Below, in pieces: positions 29,623 to 38,837 of a stretch of 64,000 nt of DNA. The DNA comes from Phytopseudomonas dryadis (GTDB lineage Bacteria; Pseudomonadota; Gammaproteobacteria; Pseudomonadales; Pseudomonadaceae): positions 1-64,000 of the forward strand of contig NZ_QJUM01000003.1 in the NCBI RefSeq assembly GCF_004327355.1, given 5' to 3'. The notes beneath the pieces are model-generated. The model was not told the DNA's origin and searched no databases. It worked only from the letters and a program-made list of their open reading frames with translations. The position numbers and the translations under genes were made by a program. How positions within the stretch are numbered: position 1 is the first letter of the stretch; every line of letters starts with the position of its first letter.

Positions 29623-29652
29623 AAGTCTTTCGGCCATTAGGTAGGTGTCGGC

Positions 29653-30567
29653 ATGGACCGCTTCACAGAACTCGAATTGTTTGTCCACACGGCCGAACTG
29701 GGGACGCTGAGCAAGGCCGCCGAGAAGCTGGATATCTCCAATGCCGCGGCGAGCCGGCACCTCGCGGCGCTCGAGGCGCGGCTCAAGGTTCGCCTTATCG
29801 AACGCAATACCCGCCGCCTTTCCCTGACCAACACCGGTCACGATTTCTACACGCGCTGCAAGACGCTACTGGCCGAGTTGAGCGAGGCGGAAGCGTCGGT
29901 AAACGCGGCGTTGGTCGAGCCCACCGGTACCTTGACGGTCACCGCGACGGTGTCATTCGCCATGCTGCACATCGCTCCACTGGTGCCTGAGTTTCAGCGC
30001 CTGTACCCCGGCATCAAGGTCAAAATCCTTGGCGCCAATCGCTACTACGACATCATGGACAGCGAAATCGACCTGGCCGTCAGGACCCGGGAGTATGAGG
30101 CGGACTCGAACATTGCCGTCCGCAAGCTGGCGCAGACGCGACGTGTGCTGGCGGCCTCGCCAAGCTACCTGAAGCGCAACGGCATGCCACGCTCGGTGCA
30201 GGAGCTCGTCGATCACGACATGCTCATTTACAGCCATGCCAACCATCCGAACACCATGGACTTCAGCCGGGGCAGCGAAAAAGTCACCGTGAAGGTACAG
30301 CCGTCGCTGGAGACCAACGACGGGCAGATCGTGCGCGCCGCGGCATTGGCAGGTGCCGGCATACTGGTCCAACCCAAGTACATCATCCATGACGATCTGG
30401 TGGCCGGAAGGCTGCTGCCAGTGCTCGACGACTGGGATCTGCCGCGGCTCACCATCAACCTGGCCTTCCAGGATCGCCGCCATATGCCGGCCAAGACGCG
30501 GCTGTTCATCGACTTCCTGCTCGAGCACTTCAAACGCAACGAATACGAGCGTTACTGGACCCGCTAG
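29653..30567 (+). CDS. LysR-family regulator 1 of the catabolic island
   Basis: The 304-residue LysR protein has an N-terminal winged helix (residues 1-60: LELFVHTAELGTLSKAAEKLDISNAAASRHLAALEARL) and a substrate-binding domain with the pattern of the CrgA/AaeR group. It is a clear paralog of the 304-residue LysR at 42791; both share stretches such as AASRHL, NDGQIV, ILVQPKYI and WDLPRLT. It is divergent from the hydroxyquinol dioxygenase and convergent with the epimerase-fold gene, overlapping its stop by two bases. Probable inducer: a pathway intermediate. Confidence 0.9.
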   Translation: MDRFTELELFVHTAELGTLSKAAEKLDISNAAASRHLAALEARLKVRLIERNTRRLSLTNTGHDFYTRCKTLLAELSEAEASVNAALVEPTGTLTVTATVSFAMLHIAPLVPEFQRLYPGIKVKILGANRYYDIMDSEIDLAVRTREYEADSNIAVRKLAQTRRVLAASPSYLKRNGMPRSVQELVDHDMLIYSHANHPNTMDFSRGSEKVTVKVQPSLETNDGQIVRAAALAGAGILVQPKYIIHDDLVAGRLLPVLDDWDLPRLTINLAFQDRRHMPAKTRLFIDFLLEHFKRNEYERYWTR

Positions 30568-31463
30568 AACGTCGCCCGCACTTTCGAAGGGACCTCGCAG
30601 AGCTCGTCGAAGTGCTGCAGGGAGTGTCGACAGGCCGCCGCCACGGCCTCGGCCGACAGGGCCGCATTGGCGAGCGAGAAGACCTCGGGGCCGACCTGAT
30701 TCAAGCCCCCGATGTCGTTCAGCAGGCTGATGATCGGCTTCAGCACGAAGTCGCCTTGCCCTGGCCACAGACGCTGGAAACAGTCTTGCTCCAGGGTCGT
30801 GCCCTCCGGCAGGGCGAGGACGCCGTCGCAGATCTGCACGCAATGAATCCTGTCGCCCGGGATGCCGGCCAGGGTTTCGAGCGACGAATGGCTGCGCGTG
30901 AAATGCAGGGTATCGAGCACCAGACCGCCATTCGCCTGGCCAGCCTGCCTGACGATGTCCCAGCCGTTCTCCAAGGAACGCACTCCCCACATGGGAATCG
31001 GCTCGAGATCGCACACCAGGCCATGCTCCGCCGCCCGCTGACAGATGCCCGCATAGAAATCCACCTGTTGCTGTTGCGAGTAGCGATCGTGGGCAAAGGT
31101 GGCATTCAGGCTCATGTACTGGCAACCGAACGCATTGCAGAGCGCGAAGAATTCCTCCGCCGGCATGCTGTGATCGGCGACGAAGGCGTCATCCATGTTC
31201 TTCGGCTGCCAGTTCGGGTTCCAGGTGCAGAGTGGATCGAGCCGGTTGATCCGCACCCCGCCGTCGGCCGCGATGGCTTTCATGTCCCCGATCGAAAGCC
31301 CCTGGCCAACGATGCGCCTTACCTCCTGAGGCTGCAGCGTCAGCTCGCTGAAACCCGCTCGCTGCGTTGCCTCGATCTTGTCCGCAAAGGACAGGTGCAG
31401 GACATTGGAAAACGGCATGGTGAACGTGAGATCGCGCCGCAGCGTCTTCGTCGAACCCGGCAT
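30564..31463 (-). CDS. Sugar phosphate isomerase/epimerase-fold enzyme 1 (IolE/IolI-like TIM barrel)
   Basis: The 299-residue protein is a xylose-isomerase-like TIM barrel. Probable metal ligands are Glu in VCDLEPIPMWG, Asp in LVLDTLHFTRSH, and residues in HCVQICDG and GPEVFS near the end. The family includes inosose dehydratase (IolE), inosose isomerase (IolI), 3-dehydroshikimate dehydratases and the C-glycoside-cleaving DgpB/CarB-type enzymes. It differs clearly from the second barrel enzyme at 33251. ATG 31463 follows AAGGA. It is divergent from the MFS importer across 224 bp that contain a perfect palindrome. Confidence 0.85.
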   Translation of the reverse strand: MPGSTKTLRRDLTFTMPFSNVLHLSFADKIEATQRAGFSELTLQPQEVRRIVGQGLSIGDMKAIAADGGVRINRLDPLCTWNPNWQPKNMDDAFVADHSMPAEEFFALCNAFGCQYMSLNATFAHDRYSQQQQVDFYAGICQRAAEHGLVCDLEPIPMWGVRSLENGWDIVRQAGQANGGLVLDTLHFTRSHSSLETLAGIPGDRIHCVQICDGVLALPEGTTLEQDCFQRLWPGQGDFVLKPIISLLNDIGGLNQVGPEVFSLANAALSAEAVAAACRHSLQHFDELCEVPSKVRATF

Positions 31464-31575
31464 GGCGGTATCCTTTTGTTTTTTGGAAAGGGCCAGACGG
31501 TAGGTCTCACGGGGCGCCTTGTCAGCGACAAAAACGAAATTCTGTTTTCCTCGAAACACCAGGACGATCGCCCGG

Positions 31576-31596
31576 GTTTTCCGTTAAGTGGAAAAC
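31576..31596. promoter_or_regulatory. Palindrome between epimerase-like gene 1 and the MFS importer
   Basis: Perfect 7-bp arms GTTTTCC and GGAAAAC flank a 7-base centre (GTTAAGT). It sits 113 bp upstream of the epimerase start and 91 bp upstream of the MFS start, in an AT-rich divergent promoter region. It is a candidate operator. A similar element (GTTTTT-N7-AAAAAC, centre beginning GTTA) lies upstream of iolG at 42160-42178. Confidence 0.5.
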
Positions 31597-31687
31597 ACAT
31601 TTGCCTTTTGCGGATTTTTTTTCCGTTTCATCGGTTGTAGCCTCACGTCACTCACATACAAATAAATCCAATAAAAGGTAGTCAGCC

Positions 31688-33133
31688 ATGCGTACGAGTG
31701 ATTACGCCGTCTCAGGCGCACCCTCGAAAACCGGCCTTCTCTGGCGTATCGCAGCCATCGCCACCATGGGATCGCTGGCGTTCGGTTACGACACGGGGGT
31801 CATATCCGGCGCCCTCCCCTTCATGACCCTTACCCCCGCTCAGGGCGGCCTCGGATTGACGCCCGTCACCGAAGGCCTGGTCGCTTCCTCGCTGATCTTT
31901 GGCGGTGCCTTCGGCGCGCTGTTCGCAGGCCACCTGTCCGACCGCTTCGGACGCCTCGCGGTCTTGAAGATCCTGGCCCTGCTGTTCGCCTTTGGCGCCA
32001 TCAGCAGCGCACTGGCGCCGAGCATCTGGGTCATGGTCGCCACGCGCTTCGCGCTCGGCGTGGCGGTCGGCGGCGCCTCCGCCACGGTGCCCGTGTTCAT
32101 CGCCGAGCTGGCCGGCCCCAGGCATCGCGGCCGCCTCGTCTGCCAGAGCGAGCTCATGATCGTGTCCGGCCAATGCCTGGCCTATATCTCCAGCGCTCTT
32201 TTTGCCCACCTTCTGGAGAGCCCTTCGGTATGGCGCTACATGCTGTCGATCTCGCTGGTCCCCGCCGCGCTGCTCTACATCGGTAGCCACTTTGTGCCGA
32301 CCTCGCCGCGCTGGCTGGTCAGCAAGGGCCGCAGCGACGAAGCCAAGGCGATCCTTTACGGCATCCGCGACAGCCAGCAAGAAGCCGATCGCGAGCTCAA
32401 GGAAATCTTCGAGCAGTGCGACCATGACCGTAATCACCGCAGCATGCTGAGCAAGCTCAACGAGCCGTGGCTCATCAAACTGCTGCTGATCGGCGTCGGC
32501 CTGGGCTTCATGATTCAGTTCACCGGGGTGAACGCCTTCATGTACTACACGCCGAGCATTCTGAAAGCCACCGGCATGGACACCAATGCCGCGTTGGTAG
32601 CGACCATCGGCAACGGCGTGGTTTCGGTAACCGCGACCCTTATCGGCATGTGGCTCATTGGCCGCATGGGGCGCCGTCCCATGCTGCTCATGGGCCTGTC
32701 GGTCGTGGTGATCGCCCAGATCTTCCTCGGCATCGTGATGAACTTCATGCCGCACTCCCTGACCCAGAGCTACCTGGCGCTCTCCGGCATCCTGCTGTTC
32801 CTGTTCTTCATGCAGATGTGCATCGGCCCCGTCTATTGGCTGCTGATGTCCGAGCTCTTCCCGACCCATGCCCGTGGCCTGATGAACGGGATTTCGGTCG
32901 GCATGTTCTGGATCTTCAATGCGATCGTCGCGTTTGTCTTCCCCGTCGCCCTCGCCTACTTCGGCGGCATGACCTTCTTCCTGTTCGCCCTGGTCAACAT
33001 CGGCTCCATCATTTTCTGCTCCCTGTTCCTGCCCGAAACCAAGGGCCTCACCCTGGAAGAGATCGAGCGGGTCATGGAACGGCGCCTGAGCGTAACGCGG
33101 CGCCAATGGCAGAAGTCGGAAGCCCTCAACTGA
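31688..33133 (+). CDS. Sugar-porter-family MFS importer (inositol/sugar:H+ symporter-like)
   Basis: The 481-residue, 12-helix protein has the sugar-porter signatures GYDTGVISGAL in helix 1, DRFGRL between helices 2 and 3, GRMGRRP between 8 and 9, and the C-terminal PETKGLTLEEIE. It most resembles IolT/XylE-type symporters that import inositols or monosaccharides. It starts a plus-strand operon with the second epimerase-fold gene (117 bp downstream). A second, ABC-type importer in the island suggests either two substrates or two affinities. Confidence 0.92.
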   Translation: MRTSDYAVSGAPSKTGLLWRIAAIATMGSLAFGYDTGVISGALPFMTLTPAQGGLGLTPVTEGLVASSLIFGGAFGALFAGHLSDRFGRLAVLKILALLFAFGAISSALAPSIWVMVATRFALGVAVGGASATVPVFIAELAGPRHRGRLVCQSELMIVSGQCLAYISSALFAHLLESPSVWRYMLSISLVPAALLYIGSHFVPTSPRWLVSKGRSDEAKAILYGIRDSQQEADRELKEIFEQCDHDRNHRSMLSKLNEPWLIKLLLIGVGLGFMIQFTGVNAFMYYTPSILKATGMDTNAALVATIGNGVVSVTATLIGMWLIGRMGRRPMLLMGLSVVVIAQIFLGIVMNFMPHSLTQSYLALSGILLFLFFMQMCIGPVYWLLMSELFPTHARGLMNGISVGMFWIFNAIVAFVFPVALAYFGGMTFFLFALVNIGSIIFCSLFLPETKGLTLEEIERVMERRLSVTRRQWQKSEALN

Positions 33134-33250
33134 CCCGAGCGCTCGGCCAACGCCCAAGCACGTCACCCTCTATCAACCAGCGGAACCGCAGAGGCCGCTC
33201 CTGACGATGCAGGAGCACGCCTCGGTCCGCCACACCGAAGAGCACGCACC

Positions 33251-34138
33251 ATGTCGATCAACACTATCGAACTTCTCGCCGCCTACTGGACGATCGCCGG
33301 AGACACCTATCCGGGCGCTGCCAGCGAGATCAGCCCACACTCCCTTCAAGCCCGTGCGCAAGCCGCCGCGAAAGCAGGCTGGCGCGGCATGGGCCTGGTC
33401 CACGCGGACATCCTCCATTCGGTGGAAAAGCTCGGCATGCCGACCGTGCGCAACATCTTCAAGGACAACGGGATCAAGCATCTCGAAGTCGAGTTCCTGA
33501 TCGACTGGCACCTCACCTGCGAACGCAGGACAGCGTCGGACAAGATCTGCATGGAGCTGCTCGAAGCAGCCGGCGAGCTGGGGGCGCGCAACGTGAAGGT
33601 CGCGGGTGGTCTTTTCGATGAAGAGGCACCCGACATCGAAGCCATGCGCGAGCATTTCGCCGTGCTCTGCGACAAGGCCAGACCCTTCGGCGTGAACGTG
33701 GTCGTGGAGTTCCTGCCGTTCTCCAGCATCAACACCATCGACCGCGCACTGGCGTTGACCCAGGACGTACGCCCCAACGGCGGTATCCTCATAGACACCT
33801 GGCACGTTGCCCGCGGCGGCATGAGGGTCGACGAGATCCGGAAAATCCCCGCTCACCTGATCAAGTCCATTGAGCTCAACGACGCCTCCCGGGAGATCGT
33901 CGGCACCCTGTTCAACGACTCGACCCACTACCGCAAGCTCTGCGGCGAAGGCGAGCTGGACGTGACCGGCTTCATCCAGAACGTCGTCGATGCCGGTTAC
34001 CAGGGCCCGTGGGGCGTCGAAGTGATTTCCGCCGAGCTGCGCAAGCTGCCGCTGGAAGTGGCGGCCAAGCGTGCCTTCGACACGACCATCGCGCAGTTCG
34101 AGCGCATCCGCTTCCCGGAAAGCCTGAGCCTGGCCTGA
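33251..34138 (+). CDS. Sugar phosphate isomerase/epimerase-fold enzyme 2
   Basis: This 295-residue TIM-barrel enzyme has probable metal ligands at Glu in VVVEFLPFSSI, Asp/His in LIDTWHVARGG, Glu in IKSIELNDAS and Glu in WGVEVISAEL, the standard E-D/H-E-E arrangement of the AP-endonuclease-2 superfamily. The GEGELDVTGFI segment is typical of sugar epimerases and dehydratases in this fold. Together with the IolG-like dehydrogenase at 41138 it could act as an inosose dehydratase or as a beta-eliminating enzyme on a 3-keto sugar. Exact chemistry is not readable from sequence. Confidence 0.87.
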   Translation: MSINTIELLAAYWTIAGDTYPGAASEISPHSLQARAQAAAKAGWRGMGLVHADILHSVEKLGMPTVRNIFKDNGIKHLEVEFLIDWHLTCERRTASDKICMELLEAAGELGARNVKVAGGLFDEEAPDIEAMREHFAVLCDKARPFGVNVVVEFLPFSSINTIDRALALTQDVRPNGGILIDTWHVARGGMRVDEIRKIPAHLIKSIELNDASREIVGTLFNDSTHYRKLCGEGELDVTGFIQNVVDAGYQGPWGVEVISAELRKLPLEVAAKRAFDTTIAQFERIRFPESLSLA

Positions 34139-34151
34139 CGCCCCGTCGCAG

Positions 34152-34181
34152 CGGAGCAGGCGATCCAAAACGCCTGCTCCG
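34152..34181. terminator. Hairpin between convergent epimerase-like gene 2 and the porin gene
   Basis: Perfect 11-bp arms (CGGAGCAGGCG and CGCCTGCTCCG) with an 8-base loop lie 14 bp past the stop of the upstream gene. There is no T-run, so it may act as a bidirectional transcription barrier or mRNA end rather than a classical terminator. Confidence 0.55.
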
Positions 34182-34264
34182 TATCACCTGACCCTTCTCC
34201 CTGCCCGCGTACCCATCGCGTCGGATGGCGCCCATCCCTGGGCACCTCGCTGGGCATCCAGCCC

Positions 34265-35488
34265 TTACCAGCCGTACTCGATCTGGAAGCCGACGTTCGA
34301 GCCATGCAACGCGCTTCCGTAGGCACCGCTGTCGGACAGCGCAGAACCTGCCGCCAGCAGATTCGCGGCACGCTGCGCCGCCTCATTCCAGCGCGCGTAG
34401 GTGTAATAGAGACGGAATTCCGGACGGGCGCTGAAGCCAGGCCCGGAGGGCGACCAGATCGGGGCGATGGTGAACTTGTCCAGTTTGCGGGTTCCCCCGG
34501 GGGCATCGATCTGATCGCGGCCGATCTCCGCGGCCAGCTTGAACTGGTCGGTCAATGCGTACACCGGCCTTGCGCCTACCGAGAGCCAGTTCTGGTCATC
34601 GCCATCCGGGCGGCTGTCCTTCTGATAGACGATCTGGAATTGCCCGCTCAGGCGAGGCGTCATATCCCAGGTGATGTACTCGACCACGCGCCAGCTCTGG
34701 TTGCTGTCGTCCAGCGTTGGATCGCCGGTGTACCCAAGGGCGGTACCTGGCCCCCGTCCATACTGCAGCGCGAAGGTGTTCACCCCGCCCAGAAAATCCT
34801 GCTGCTTGTGCTGGGCGATGACGGACCAGCCACTGTGCGCGCCGTCGCTGTCGGGTTTGTCGATGTAGCTGACGCCGACCTTCAGTTCTCCGCCCGGGTT
34901 GGGCTTGAAGCCGCCAACGGTGAAGTCATGCCTGTTGATGTAGTCCTTCTGGGTATAGCCGTCCTTGCGTGAGAACACGTAGCTGTACTTCAGGTCGCCA
35001 ATGGCCACTTCATCCAGGCCGAAGCCCGTCGCGCTCTGGTTCCAATAGAAAAAATCGGAAATGTTGATATCGTTTCGATTGTAGTAGCGGCGTCCGGCCC
35101 AAAGCGATCCGCCGTTAAGCGCCGGCATGTTGCTCCATTCGGCATAGATCTGCGGCAGGCGCGTCTCGCCATATTCACCGGTGAACCTTGGCGTGTGCCC
35201 ATACCGGTTGTACAGCGACAGCATCCCCTCGAGGCTGACGACGGAGCCATCATCCAGTTGCAGGAAATCGTGCCTCAGATCGAGTTCGCCGTACTGCTCG
35301 CACTCGTTACCGAGCCGATACTTCGAAGGCGCGCCGGGGAGTTGAAAACACGACTGGCCATGCCCGTTCGTGGACTCCCCGACTCCGGTTCTGAAGTACC
35401 CGGTGAACTCGAGCGCACTTGCCGATAATGGCAACATCGAGACGGAAAGCAGTGCGAGGGAAACGCCACTTGCATTGAACATCTTCAT
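34265..35488 (-). CDS. LamB-family (maltoporin-like) carbohydrate porin
   Basis: The 407-residue protein has a signal peptide (MKMFNASGVSLALLSVSMLPLSASA) and a mature part starting LEFTGYFRTGVGES, the LamB/ScrY signature. It ends in an aromatic residue (QIEYGW), as outer-membrane barrels do, and shows alternating amphipathic strands rich in Tyr and Trp. It should pass sugars or glycosides across the outer membrane for the ABC or MFS importer. I start it at ATG 35488, seven bases after AGGTGG; the GTG one codon earlier is in the same frame. Confidence 0.9.
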   Translation of the reverse strand: MKMFNASGVSLALLSVSMLPLSASALEFTGYFRTGVGESTNGHGQSCFQLPGAPSKYRLGNECEQYGELDLRHDFLQLDDGSVVSLEGMLSLYNRYGHTPRFTGEYGETRLPQIYAEWSNMPALNGGSLWAGRRYYNRNDINISDFFYWNQSATGFGLDEVAIGDLKYSYVFSRKDGYTQKDYINRHDFTVGGFKPNPGGELKVGVSYIDKPDSDGAHSGWSVIAQHKQQDFLGGVNTFALQYGRGPGTALGYTGDPTLDDSNQSWRVVEYITWDMTPRLSGQFQIVYQKDSRPDGDDQNWLSVGARPVYALTDQFKLAAEIGRDQIDAPGGTRKLDKFTIAPIWSPSGPGFSARPEFRLYYTYARWNEAAQRAANLLAAGSALSDSGAYGSALHGSNVGFQIEYGW

Positions 35489-35915
35489 CACTAAACCACC
35501 TGTTGTTGTTGTATTGGTTTATCCGAACAACGTCCTGCCCATACCACTGGCAAGGCTTTTCGAATCGAGGATGAGCATTGGCCTGTCGCGACGATCGGGC
35601 GGCGTGAAACAGGCCTCTGGCGAACATTTAGTTAAAACGCCGAACGCGCTTATCAGCGGGCTGGATATGGGGAAGGCGAGGAAGAACGAAGCGCGGCTTT
35701 ATCGAGTATTTATTCATTATTGTTTTTTTAAAATTATTCTTGCCCCACATACTAACCACGCACCGGCCCTCGAAAAATGCCGAAACTTGAAAACTCTTTT
35801 ATTGAAAGTGGAATAATGCATTCATCCACGAGCCAGGCACTTGGCGGGGTTGGCAACTGTGCCTGAACCCATGTCCCTGGCGGCCGTTCATGGTCATGCG
35901 CGTGTTATCGATCGA
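35489..35915. other. AT-rich intergenic region upstream of the porin gene
   Basis: This region of about 430 bp carries the porin promoter on the minus strand. The part at 35690-35820 is notably AT-rich, with T and A runs, unlike the neighbouring coding DNA. A pair of TTGAAA direct repeats starts at 35787 and 35802. An open frame at 35370-35816 overlaps the porin and has no family resemblance, so I do not call it. Confidence 0.4.
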
Positions 35916-35942
35916 TAAAAAAACGCCCTGCAAGACAGGGCG
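35916..35942 (-). terminator. Terminator of the ABC importer operon
   Basis: On the minus strand the hairpin CGCCCTG-TCTTG-CAGGGCG is followed by seven T, 95 bp past the permease stop. It ends the transcript carrying the substrate-binding protein, ATPase and permease. Confidence 0.88.
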
Positions 35943-36037
35943 CCGAGGAAAACTCCCCTCTACTTACCGAAGTTGGGTGAGCTCAATTGAATACTGCCGA
36001 TCCCTGTCAGCCCGCCCAGGCGAACCAACCGGCACTG

Positions 36038-37231
36038 TCAGTGCTGTTTGTTTTTCTGATAGACATCGACGAATACGGCCGCCAGTAACACGGCACCTTT
36101 GATGACCTGCTGGTAATCGACACCAATGCCCATGATCGACATGCCATTGTTGAGTACGCCCATGATGAACGCCCCGATCACGACGCCGACGACTTTGCCC
36201 ACGCCACCCGATGCCGAGGCGCCGCCGATAAATACCGCGGCGATCACATCGAGTTCGAAGCCGGTGCCCGCCCGTGGCGTGGCGCTGTTGAGTCGCGCCG
36301 CGAAGATCAGCCCCGCTACGGCGGCCAGCACGCCCATGTTGACGAAGGCGAAGAACGTGACGCGGGCCGTGTTGATGCCGGAGAGTTTCGCGGCCTTGAG
36401 GTTGCCGCCTACCGCGTAGACCCAACGGCCGAGCACCGTGCGGTTCATGATGAAGGTATACACGCCGATCAGCACGCTCATGATGACGAGCACGGTGGGT
36501 AGGCCACGGTAGGTGGCCAGCTTGTAGCAGAAGAACACGATCAGGCCGAAGACCACTGCGTTCCTCAGGACGAACACCAGCCAGGAGCCGACGACAGCGC
36601 CACTCTTGGCGGCCCGCTTGCGGGCACGCAGCTCGATGAAGCAGAAGACCGCCGCCACGGCGATTCCCAGCAGCAGTGAGGTCACCCGCAGCCCTTGACC
36701 GTTGAACACGTCCGGTATGAACCCGGAACTGATCGCGCCAAACGTCTCGGGGAACGGGCCGATGGATTGCCCGCCCGTGATCGCAATGGTCGCGCCGCGG
36801 AATATCAGCATCCCGGCGAGCGTCACGATGAACGACGGCATCCCCCAGAACGCCACCCAGTATCCCTGGGCCGCTCCGATGGCGGCGCCCGCCAGTATGC
36901 ACAGCGCCGATGCGACCCAGAAGTCCATCTGGTAGTGCACCATCAGGACGGCGGCAAGCGCACCGATCACCCCGACTATCGAGCCGACGGACAGGTCGAT
37001 ATGGCCGCAGACGATGACCATCAGCATGCCGAGCGCCATGACCACGATGTAACTGTTCTGCAAGACCAGGTTGGTCAGGTTGAGAGGCTGCAATAGAGCG
37101 CCGTTGGTGGCCACTTGAAAGAACAGGACGATCACCAGCAGGGACGCCAGCAATCCGTATTCCCGTGCTCCCCGCTTGAGTGTGGGCAGCAGGGAACTCT
37201 TTGCTGCCGAGGGTGCGATAACGTCAGTCAC
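36038..37231 (-). CDS. Sugar ABC transporter permease (GguB/XylH/MmsB type)
   Basis: The 397-residue inner-membrane protein has about ten hydrophobic helices and the BPD_transp_2 pattern, including IVMALGMLMVIVCGHIDLSVGSIVG near residues 60-85 and the cytoplasmic loop GIDLSVGS-type motif. The length is that of fused XylH/GguB-like permeases. GTG/ATG overlap of four bases with the ATPase gene upstream shows coupling. It is the last gene of the ABC operon, followed by a strong terminator. Confidence 0.93.
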   Translation of the reverse strand: MTDVIAPSAAKSSLLPTLKRGAREYGLLASLLVIVLFFQVATNGALLQPLNLTNLVLQNSYIVVMALGMLMVIVCGHIDLSVGSIVGVIGALAAVLMVHYQMDFWVASALCILAGAAIGAAQGYWVAFWGMPSFIVTLAGMLIFRGATIAITGGQSIGPFPETFGAISSGFIPDVFNGQGLRVTSLLLGIAVAAVFCFIELRARKRAAKSGAVVGSWLVFVLRNAVVFGLIVFFCYKLATYRGLPTVLVIMSVLIGVYTFIMNRTVLGRWVYAVGGNLKAAKLSGINTARVTFFAFVNMGVLAAVAGLIFAARLNSATPRAGTGFELDVIAAVFIGGASASGGVGKVVGVVIGAFIMGVLNNGMSIMGIGVDYQQVIKGAVLLAAVFVDVYQKNKQH

Positions 37232-38763
37232 TGGAGTACCTCGTTTTTCATGATGGCGTGCATGATTCGCTCCTGGGAGGCCACTTCGATGGGAAACTCG
37301 CCAACCAGGCGCCCCTCGTTCATCACATAGATCCGGTCACAGGTGCCCAGCAATTCAGGCATCTCCGATGAGATCATCAACACGCATTTGCCTTCGGCCA
37401 CGATCTGATTGACCACGCTGTAGATTTCATACTTGGCGCCCACATCAATGCCCCGGGTGGGTTCGTCCAGGATCAACACCTCCGGGTCCGAGAACAGCCA
37501 TTTGCCGAGCACGACCTTCTGCTGGTTGCCGCCGGAAAGGCGCTCGACCGATTGCTGCACGTCGGCGCAACGAATCCGCAGCGTCTGCTTGTAGCGGCCA
37601 GCGACGGCCGCTTCCTCGTGCTCGTCCACCACCCAGGCGCTGGATACCGCGGCCAGGTTGGCCAGGCTGATGTTCCCGGCGCTGCCATCGCCCAGGACCA
37701 GACCGGAGCCCTTGCGGTCTTCGGTTGCGTAGGCGATGCCGTGGTCGATGGCTTTCCTGACGGTGCTGACATCGATTTCCCGACCGTGCAAGCGCACCTT
37801 GCCACGGGCGTTCTTGCCGTAGGAACGCCCGAAGATGCTCATGGCCAGTTCTGTCCTGCCCGCGCCCATGAGCCCGGCGATCCCCACCACTTCGCCCCGG
37901 CGCAGGTGCAGGTTGATGTTCTGAATGCGGTCACGGGCGGGATGCTCCGGATCGGCCACGGACCACCCCTCGACCTCGAAGATCTTGTCGCCGATGTTCG
38001 GCACACGCGCCGGATAGCGATCGGAGAGCTCGCGCCCCACCATCGCATGCACGACGCGATCCTCGCTGACAGGCTCGGCATGGCAATCCATCACGTCCAC
38101 GGTGGTGCCGTCGCGGATCACGGTGATCGCATCGGCGACGCGCGCGATCTCGTTGAGCTTGTGGGAAATGATGATGGAAGTGATGCCCTTGGCCTTGAGC
38201 TCGAGCATCAGGGACAGCAAGGTATCGCTGTCTTTTTCGTTGAGGCTGGCGGTCGGCTCATCCAGGATCAGCAGCTTGACGTCCTTGGCGAGCGCCTTGG
38301 CAATTTCGACCAACTGCTGCTGGCCGATCCCGAGGTTGCTCACCAGTGTCTGTGGCTCCGCCTTCAGGCCCACGCGGGCAAGCAGCTCCTTCGCCTTCCG
38401 GTGCGCATCGTCCCAGTCGATAACGCCGTACCTGGACATCTCGTTGCCGAGGAACAGGTTCTCGGTAATCGAGAGCATCGGCACCAGGGCGAGCTCCTGG
38501 TGGATGATGCTGATGCCTACGGCCTCGCTGTCGCGCAGACCGTTGAAGCGCCGCTCCTGGCCATCGTAATGGATGCTGCCGCTGAAGCTGCCATGCGGAT
38601 AAACCCCGCTGAGTATCTTCATCAGCGTGGACTTGCCGGCACCGTTTTCTCCGCAGATGGCATGAATATCACCCTGGGCAACCTGCAGATTGACGTCGCT
38701 GAGCGCCTTGACCGGCCCAAAGCACTTCTGGATACCCAGCATGTCGAGAATCGTAATTGTCAT
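37228..38763 (-). CDS. Sugar ABC transporter ATPase with two nucleotide-binding domains (GguA/XylG/MmsA type)
   Basis: The 511-residue protein has two ABC domains. The first has Walker A GENGAGKST near residue 38, signature NLGIGQQQLVEIAKAL and Walker B LLILDEPTAS. The second has a degenerate P-loop region GLMGAGRTELAMS, signature LSGGNQQKVVLGKWL and Walker B LILDEPTRGIDVG. This asymmetric pair is typical of monosaccharide importers (XylG, RbsA, MglA, GguA). It powers import of a sugar or cyclitol by the permease at 36038. Confidence 0.95.
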   Translation of the reverse strand: MTITILDMLGIQKCFGPVKALSDVNLQVAQGDIHAICGENGAGKSTLMKILSGVYPHGSFSGSIHYDGQERRFNGLRDSEAVGISIIHQELALVPMLSITENLFLGNEMSRYGVIDWDDAHRKAKELLARVGLKAEPQTLVSNLGIGQQQLVEIAKALAKDVKLLILDEPTASLNEKDSDTLLSLMLELKAKGITSIIISHKLNEIARVADAITVIRDGTTVDVMDCHAEPVSEDRVVHAMVGRELSDRYPARVPNIGDKIFEVEGWSVADPEHPARDRIQNINLHLRRGEVVGIAGLMGAGRTELAMSIFGRSYGKNARGKVRLHGREIDVSTVRKAIDHGIAYATEDRKGSGLVLGDGSAGNISLANLAAVSSAWVVDEHEEAAVAGRYKQTLRIRCADVQQSVERLSGGNQQKVVLGKWLFSDPEVLILDEPTRGIDVGAKYEIYSVVNQIVAEGKCVLMISSEMPELLGTCDRIYVMNEGRLVGEFPIEVASQERIMHAIMKNEVLQ

Positions 38764-38837
38764 GGTGCTTCTCTCATTGCGCAGGGAGGCTGGCTCCGGC
38801 AGCCGCAGCCAGCGGAATCCCTCTGAAACAGCAGGGG

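Noticed and set aside
31712..33166. 484-codon minus-strand frame antisense to the MFS importer
   Set aside because: Composition (Gln/Asp/His-rich) and lack of any family pattern show a shadow of the membrane protein gene.
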